Assembly: GCA_011174815.1 (NCBI GenBank)
Contig: DUFF01000083.1
Span: 1 to 46,702, forward strand
Reading direction: 5' to 3'
Source: Dehalococcoidia bacterium
GTDB lineage: Bacteria > Chloroflexota > Dehalococcoidia > Dehalococcoidales > RBG-16-60-22
Length of the DNA: 46,702 nucleotides
The notes beneath the pieces were generated by a model. That model was not told the origin of the DNA and made no database searches. It saw only the letters and a list, made by a program, of their open reading frames with translations. The position numbers and the translations under genes are program-made. Position 1 is the stretch's first letter. Every line of letters begins with the position of its first letter. Of the stretch, positions 42,481 through 46,702 are shown piece by piece.

Positions 42481-42954
42481 TCATGCTCCCGCTCTCACCA
42501 TTAAAACGGGTACCTTGCCTCCTCGTAGCACTTTGTCAGTGACACTACCAAAGGCCCAGCGGGTAATGCCAGCCCGTCCGTGTGTTGACATGGCCACCAA
42601 GTCAGCATTGACTTCTTTCTCAGCTTTAATAATCTCGTCTGCAGGGTTTGAACCGGTGACCACTTTAGCTAACACGCTGGCCCCTTTGTTTTTCAGGTTT
42701 TCTCCAACCTTATCAAGATACTTAAGGGCATCGGTTTTCAATCGCTCCAGATCACTTTCGCTATAGGGCACGGTAATAGTGCCCGCCCCGCCTCCACTGA
42801 TATGAACATCATGCGTCAGTGCGGTAACCACATGGAAAAGCGTAACCTCGACCTTTTTCTCTGATGAAATTCTAGAGACCAAGTCTTCAACATAATGCAG
42901 AGCGGCTTCGCCCAATTCAGACCCATCCAGGGGAATAAGTATTCTCTCAGACAT
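42481..42954 (-). CDS. Universal stress protein (UspA family)
   Basis: 157 residues. N-terminal ILIPLDGSELGEAALHY and the ATP-binding C-terminal STHGRAGITRWAFGS (G126 then G136-S137) mark an ATP-binding-type UspA. Nucleotide-binding stress protein of uncertain exact role. A TTTAAC-7-GTTAAA inverted repeat (42972-42990) lies just upstream and may be an operator. Probably the last gene of the leftward group of small membrane proteins. Confidence 0.93.
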   Translation of the reverse strand: MSERILIPLDGSELGEAALHYVEDLVSRISSEKKVEVTLFHVVTALTHDVHISGGGAGTITVPYSESDLERLKTDALKYLDKVGENLKNKGASVLAKVVTGSNPADEIIKAEKEVNADLVAMSTHGRAGITRWAFGSVTDKVLRGGKVPVLMVRAGA

Positions 42955-43060
42955 TTGGTACCTCCTTTTTCTTTAACCAAGTGAGTTAAACTATAGCTCA
43001 ATTTGATTAATTGGCTATACCCATAATGCCGCTGAATACCGGGGCTTGAATGAGCAGACC

Positions 43061-43219
43061 TCAGGTTATACCCAGAGCCGCCAGGACAGCAAAAACCCCG
43101 AATATTATTAAATATATGCCAAGTACCCAGGCTATTATCTGGGGTTTAATTATCACGACGATTCCCCCCAGAATTGCCAGGATGCCCCCGATGACGCCGC
43201 TGATCTGTGGAATCCCCAT
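43061..43219 (-). CDS. DUF3096-type small membrane protein
   Basis: 52 residues. Perfect AAGGAGGT ribosome-binding site before ATG 43219. Two hydrophobic stretches flank KPQIIAW: ISGVIGGILAILGGIVVII (in part) and VLGIYLIIFGVFAVLAAL (in part), the DUF3096 pattern of a two-helix hairpin. Function unknown. It lies between usp and the six-TM genes on the same strand, 83 bp after the latter. Confidence 0.8.
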   Translation of the reverse strand: MGIPQISGVIGGILAILGGIVVIIKPQIIAWVLGIYLIIFGVFAVLAALGIT

Positions 43220-43302
43220 AGTTACCTCCTTATGCACTATATTCCCGGGTCATTTTAGCCTCAGGTAAGCTAATTATATCTTTTTTATCACTTTAGTCAA
43301 TA

Positions 43303-43920
43303 TTATTTCTTTTCCTCCGGGCGCCAAAGATGGGTTACTTTCATCCATACCCTCCAACCAACCAAGATAAGGAATGCTATAACCACAAATAACCAGTTAA
43401 TTGCGGTTGGAACCGGGGGATAAACGAATACCCAGATAGTGTAGGCTACAGCCGCTGCGAGTGCCAGCATACCGCACGTAGTAATAATAATTAATGGTTG
43501 TGGGCGTTTAGTTATTCTAATTCTTATGACACGGAGAAGTTGTGATGGGGTGAACAAAACAACCAAACCCCATAGATAACTCAATGGAGAAATATGCGCC
43601 CTGCTGGCAAAATACATAAGAGCAAGTATTATTATCCACTGTATCACCAAGATCACCATCATAGTCCGTAACAAAGGTCTATCTATGTAAGGGGTATTTC
43701 TAGACCAGGATACAACCCCAAACCAACCATCTAGAGCAATGACGTAGACGGGAAGGAGTGCCCAGAAGCTGATGCTGGTTATTTTAGGTGGAAAAAGCAG
43801 CTCATTAAATTCTAAAAGACTAGAGCCAATAACGATGGCAGCTATTAATGTGTAGAATGTCATTAGGGGTGAATAAAGCAATGTCTGGGGCATAGCACTT
43901 GTTTCAACTTTGGTACTCAT
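43303..43920 (-). CDS. Six-TM membrane protein, copy 2 of a paralogous pair
   Basis: 205 residues, not recognised. Six predicted TM helices. Shares with the upstream gene SSLLEFNELLFPP, TSISFWALLPVY, SRNTPYI and a penultimate-helix TIWVF region, so the two arose by duplication. No catalytic or transport motif stands out; the conserved LEFxExxFPP loop after the first TM is the best family marker. 25 bp after copy 1. Confidence 0.68.
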   Translation of the reverse strand: MSTKVETSAMPQTLLYSPLMTFYTLIAAIVIGSSLLEFNELLFPPKITSISFWALLPVYVIALDGWFGVVSWSRNTPYIDRPLLRTMMVILVIQWIIILALMYFASRAHISPLSYLWGLVVLFTPSQLLRVIRIRITKRPQPLIIITTCGMLALAAAVAYTIWVFVYPPVPTAINWLFVVIAFLILVGWRVWMKVTHLWRPEEKK

Positions 43921-43945
43921 TTCTTTTACCTCCTGGGTAGTGTTA

Positions 43946-44545
43946 CTATCTGCTAGCTCTGAAAAAACGCCACAGAAAACATCTGTAACTCACATGGATA
44001 CCTAATGTAATAAACAAAAATATCCAGATGGCTGTAGTGTCAAGCGAAGCAGAAATCAAAGCCCAGATAGTGCAGGCTATAGAAGCAATAAGCTGGAAAA
44101 CCCCGTGAGTGAACATTATGCGTGTAGGTTCGGGACGATGTGAATCACGTCGCCGTACTTTGGAATTCACCACATATGTTCCGTATACAATTACAAAGCC
44201 CCACAGGTAACCGAAAAAGTGTTCAGGCAATAGCGTGCCCAGATATAAGAGACAAGCGTATACAATGATACAAAACGCTTCCAGAAGGGACCTGAGCCTC
44301 GACCAGAAGGAAACAATATAAGGTGCTCGACTAGTCATTATTTGCCAGGAATACCATGTCGCAAAGCCAAAGAAGTACACAACAAATAGTGCCCAGAAAT
44401 TTGCGCTTGTCCCCATAGGTGGGAAAATGCTCTCTCTGAATTCCAAAATACTGCCTCCCAGCACTACAGCGAAGAAGATTTGAACCAGCGTAATACCCTG
44501 TGGTGCCGCACTTTCTGGCAAAACAGCTTTACTTTCAGCACTCAT
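43946..44545 (-). CDS. Six-TM membrane protein, copy 1 of a paralogous pair
   Basis: 199 residues, paralogue of the next gene: GGSILEFRESIFPP, TSANFWALFVVY, SRAPYIVSFWSR. Six predicted TM helices, both ends cytosolic by the positive-inside rule (KVRRRDSHRPEP between helices 4 and 5). Function unknown. First gene after a consensus promoter, with an AGGAGG ribosome-binding site, so expression is likely substantial. Confidence 0.68.
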   Translation of the reverse strand: MSAESKAVLPESAAPQGITLVQIFFAVVLGGSILEFRESIFPPMGTSANFWALFVVYFFGFATWYSWQIMTSRAPYIVSFWSRLRSLLEAFCIIVYACLLYLGTLLPEHFFGYLWGFVIVYGTYVVNSKVRRRDSHRPEPTRIMFTHGVFQLIASIACTIWALISASLDTTAIWIFLFITLGIHVSYRCFLWRFFRASR

Positions 44546-44584
44546 CTTTTACCTCCTAGCCAGAAATTTATACGAGTGAATTGA

Positions 44585-44612
44585 ATTATAGTCCTATTCG
44601 GTGGGATGTCAA
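44585..44612 (-). promoter_or_regulatory. Strong promoter of the six-TM/DUF3096/usp group
   Basis: Minus-strand TTGACA (44612-44607), 16 bp spacer, TATAAT (44590-44585): both boxes match the consensus exactly. Confidence 0.7.
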
Positions 44613-44701
44613 TACCTCAATTTCAAGCTATCAGGTCAATTAATGCTTTGTAAGCCAAATTTAGAACCGTTGCGAGTTGCCCAAAATACTCCCCGGACGT
44701 A

Positions 44702-44730
44702 TTGAAACTTTCATAACATAATGGTAATCT
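44702..44730 (+). promoter_or_regulatory. Promoter of guaA
   Basis: TTGAAA (44702-44707), 17 bp spacer, TAATCT (44725-44730). The start near 44737 would give only about 7 nt of leader to ATG 44744. Confidence 0.45.
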
Positions 44731-44743
44731 GTGTTCTATAAAC

Positions 44744-46429
44744 ATGGTGAAAAGGAAGGCAAAACCAGCCGCCAACAAGGGCCTCCGCATCGCCACCACT
44801 GACGACATCGAAGTCTCCACCTACCTGGAAATAGCCAAAGAGATAGGCGGAGAACAGCCGTCAGTGGCGGAGGAAGCGGTCTCCGGGGCGGAACGTGAAG
44901 CAATCATTGTAATCGATTTTGGCTCCCAGTACAGCATGCTGATCGCCCGCCGCGTGCGTGAGTGCCAAGTCTACTGCGAACTGGTGCCCCATGACGCCCC
45001 CTGGGAAAAGATAGCCCCACTTAATCCCCGGGGCTTTATTCTTTCCGGCGGACCAAGGAGCGCTTACGAACCAAGCGCACCACTGGCGCCATCTTATATC
45101 TATGAAAGACATCTCCCGGTGCTCGGCATCTGCTACGGGATGGGGGTTATCGCCAGGCAACTGGGCGGCAAGGTATCGCCAGGAGCAAAGCGCGAGTATG
45201 GCCATGCCATCCTTCACCTGAGCCGTCTCGACTCACCACTGTTTACCGATTTGCCCGAGTCCACACCGGTCTGGATGAGCCATGGCGACAAGATCGAAGA
45301 GATGCCACCCGGTTTTGCCGCCCTTGCCTACACGGAGAATTCGCCGGTGGCCGTAATGGGCGACGGCGATGGCATCTTCGGAATCCAGTTTCACCCCGAG
45401 GTTATCCACACCCCGGAAGGGAAAACGATATTGCGTAATTTTGTCTACCGGGTATGCGGCTGTAAGGGAAACTGGACCATGGGCAGCTTCATTAATGAGA
45501 GCATCGCCCGGGTCAAGGAAACTGTGGGCGACGGCAAGGTCATCTGCGCCCTCTCCGGCGGCGTTGACTCGGCGGTGGTAGCCACGCTCATTCACCGCGC
45601 CGTTGGTGACCAGCTTACCTGCATATTTGTCAATAATGGGCTTTTGCGCCGCGAGGAAGTGGAAAGAACGCTCAAAGTCTTCCAGCAGAACCTGGGTATG
45701 AATATCTGCTACGTTGACGCCAGCGAACGATTCCTTGACCACCTGAAAGGCGTCATCGACCCGGAAGTGAAACGCAAGGTAATCGGCGAGGAGTTTATTC
45801 ACGTCTTTGAAGAGGAGGCGAATAAGGTCGGCAAGGTCGACTTCCTCGCCCAGGGAACGCTGTATCCGGATGTTATTGAGAGCACATCCTCGGTGAGCAA
45901 CGTCTCCGCCAAAATAAAGACCCACCATAACGTCGGCGGCCTGCCGGCCAGAATGACGCTGAAATTGCTTGAGCCTCTGCGCTACCTCTTCAAAGATGAG
46001 GTGCGCCAGGTGGGACTGGAACTGGGCCTTCCCGAAGAGATGGTCTGGCGACAGCCCTTTCCCGGTCCCGGGCTGGCCATTCGCATCATCGGTGAGGTAA
46101 CCAGGGAAAAGCTGGAGGTCTTGCGCAGCGCCGACTACATCCTCATGAACGAGATTAAAAAGGCGAAGCTTTACCGCCAGCTATGGCAGAGCTTCGCCAT
46201 CCTCCCCGATATTCACAGCGTGGGCGTGATGGGCGACTACCGGACGTACGGTCACGTGGTTGCCATCCGCGCCGTGACCAGCGAGGACGCCATGACCGCG
46301 GACTGGGCGCGCATGCCCTATGATGTTCTGGCGCACATCTCAAATCGCATCGTCAACGAGGTGCCCGAGGTAAACCGCGTCGTCTTCGATATAACTTCCA
46401 AACCCCCCTCGACCATAGAGTGGGAGTAA
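44744..46429 (+). CDS. guaA: GMP synthase (glutamine-hydrolysing)
   Basis: 561 residues from ATG 44744, converting XMP to GMP. The class I amidotransferase domain starts near residue 53 ([17 protein letters not shown]), with nucleophile cysteine in GICYGMG and histidine in FGIQFHPE; the PP-loop ATPase has [12 protein letters not shown]; the C-terminal dimerisation domain ends PPSTIEWE, the family terminus. About 50 N-terminal residues precede the usual start and no ribosome-binding site precedes the ATG, so a later start (for example GTG near 44864) is possible. Confidence 0.95.
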   Translation: MVKRKAKPAANKGLRIATTDDIEVSTYLEIAKEIGGEQPSVAEEAVSGAEREAIIVIDFGSQYSMLIARRVRECQVYCELVPHDAPWEKIAPLNPRGFILSGGPRSAYEPSAPLAPSYIYERHLPVLGICYGMGVIARQLGGKVSPGAKREYGHAILHLSRLDSPLFTDLPESTPVWMSHGDKIEEMPPGFAALAYTENSPVAVMGDGDGIFGIQFHPEVIHTPEGKTILRNFVYRVCGCKGNWTMGSFINESIARVKETVGDGKVICALSGGVDSAVVATLIHRAVGDQLTCIFVNNGLLRREEVERTLKVFQQNLGMNICYVDASERFLDHLKGVIDPEVKRKVIGEEFIHVFEEEANKVGKVDFLAQGTLYPDVIESTSSVSNVSAKIKTHHNVGGLPARMTLKLLEPLRYLFKDEVRQVGLELGLPEEMVWRQPFPGPGLAIRIIGEVTREKLEVLRSADYILMNEIKKAKLYRQLWQSFAILPDIHSVGVMGDYRTYGHVVAIRAVTSEDAMTADWARMPYDVLAHISNRIVNEVPEVNRVVFDITSKPPSTIEWE

Positions 46430-46484
46430 CGGAAAAACCCAGAGGAGTACAAGGGGCTTAACCTCCAAATATATTGGGGAGTTT

Positions 46485-46505
46485 TAGAGGGGTGAAACCC
46501 CTCTA
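46485..46505 (+). repeat. Inverted repeat TAGAGGGG-5-CCCCTCTA
   Basis: Perfect 8 bp arms with a 5 nt loop, 55 bp after guaA. It could help end the guaA transcript, but no T-run follows and it adjoins a second, larger palindrome, so it may be part of a composite intergenic repeat. Confidence 0.4.
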
Positions 46506-46516
46506 GCATCTTCCTC

Positions 46517-46542
46517 CCCCCTCTCCTTTGAAGGAGAGGGGG
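46517..46542. repeat. GC-rich 12 bp palindrome of a probable dispersed repeat
   Basis: CCCCCTCTCCTT (46517-46528), TG, AAGGAGAGGGGG (46531-46542), followed by ACACAGGGGGTGAGGT up to purD. Perfect 12-2-12 inverted repeat. The style is that of small intergenic repeat elements; no other copy is in this window. Confidence 0.6.
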
Positions 46543-46560
46543 ACACAGGGGGTGAGGTAG

Positions 46561-46702
46561 ATAAAAATCCTCGTTGTCGGCAGCGGGGCACGGGAGCATA
46601 CCTTGGTCTGGAAGCTGGCGCAGAGCCCCAAAATTTCAGCGCTTTTCGCGGCGCCGGGCAATGCCGGCACGGCCCAGCAGGCTTATAACCTGCCCATAAG
46701 CC
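46561..46702 (+). CDS. purD: Phosphoribosylamine-glycine ligase, 5' end only
   Basis: About 47 residues visible before the window ends. [20 protein letters not shown] (in part) and FAAPGNAGT are the unmistakable N-terminus of PurD, which joins phosphoribosylamine to glycine in purine synthesis. Start problem: the conserved frame begins at ATA 46561, immediately after an in-frame TAG, with the GGGGGTGAGG of the adjacent repeat as the ribosome-binding site. No ATG, GTG or TTG is available without losing the first beta strand. Confidence 0.85.
   Translation, partial: MKILVVGSGAREHTLVWKLAQSPKISALFAAPGNAGTAQQAYNLPIS

Noticed and set aside
43050..43268. Plus-strand 72-codon frame
   Set aside because: Shadow of the minus-strand DUF3096 gene, which has a perfect ribosome-binding site and family pattern.
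44623..44820. Minus-strand 65-codon frame beside guaA
   Set aside because: Overlaps the guaA start and promoter, with no recognisable product.
1..46702. CRISPR arrays, prophage or toxin-antitoxin loci
   Set aside because: No regularly spaced direct repeats, phage structural genes or recognisable toxin pairs were seen.

Overview
This window reads as ordinary bacterial chromosome, most probably from a member of the Chloroflexota close to the Dehalococcoidia. That assignment is inferred from several traits seen together: lysine made through LL-diaminopimelate aminotransferase next to dapF, a long ilv-leu operon, an ECF sigma factor paired with a FecR-type membrane protein, and several genes I recognise only as lineage hypotheticals. 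There is no 16S gene or other marker, so the assignment is moderate.

Layout. (1) 1-7961, minus strand: dxs, then pgk-tpiA-miaA-dapF-dapL-hflX, tightly packed housekeeping genes. hflX runs off the left edge. (2) 8098-8174: tRNA-Arg(TCT), divergent from dxs. (3) 8175-15094, plus strand: an AT-richer regulatory cluster holding a small HTH regulator, a CHASE2 adenylate/guanylate cyclase, an ECF sigma factor, a membrane FecR-like protein with a repetitive Lys/Pro/Glu/Asp tail, a GAF-HD-GYP protein and a metallo-beta-lactamase-fold hydrolase. This is the most coherent candidate for an undescribed signalling system. (4) 15082-21041: a DUF429 protein, a FakA-like kinase with a palindromic operator, an orphan ThDP enzyme, and an ogt-alkA alkylation-repair pair. 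(5) 21103-24433, minus: a lineage-type operon with two uncharacterised soluble proteins (one coiled-coil), a short thymidylate-synthase-fold enzyme with the full catalytic set, and a probable lipoprotein. A divergent VOC gene follows. (6) 25092-36715, minus: a 13-gene branched-chain amino acid operon, ilvD-ilvB-ACT-ilvN-ilvC-leuA-mgtC-leuC-PPOX-ATL-DUF3052-leuD-leuB. (7) 36859-39744, minus: tsaE-tsaB-tsaD-tsaC, a complete t6A set. (8) 39903-44545: an AT-rich accessory segment with a DDE transposase overlapping two small membrane-protein genes, a beta-barrel/TM protein, a universal stress protein, a 52-residue DUF3096 protein and two paralogous six-TM proteins. (9) 44744-46702, plus: guaA, an intergenic palindromic repeat, and the start of purD.

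How the parts work together. The housekeeping blocks cover isoprenoid precursors (dxs), lower glycolysis (pgk, tpiA), lysine (dapL, dapF), branched-chain amino acids (ilv/leu), tRNA modification at A37 (miaA for i6A, tsaEBDC for t6A) and purines (guaA, purD). Sigma-70-like promoters with 16-18 bp spacers can be read upstream of most transcription units, and three carry adjacent palindromes or tandem repeats that look like operators. Two genes at the window ends, hflX and purD, have plausible ribosome-binding sites but no ATG/GTG/TTG at the expected start (ACG and ATA instead).
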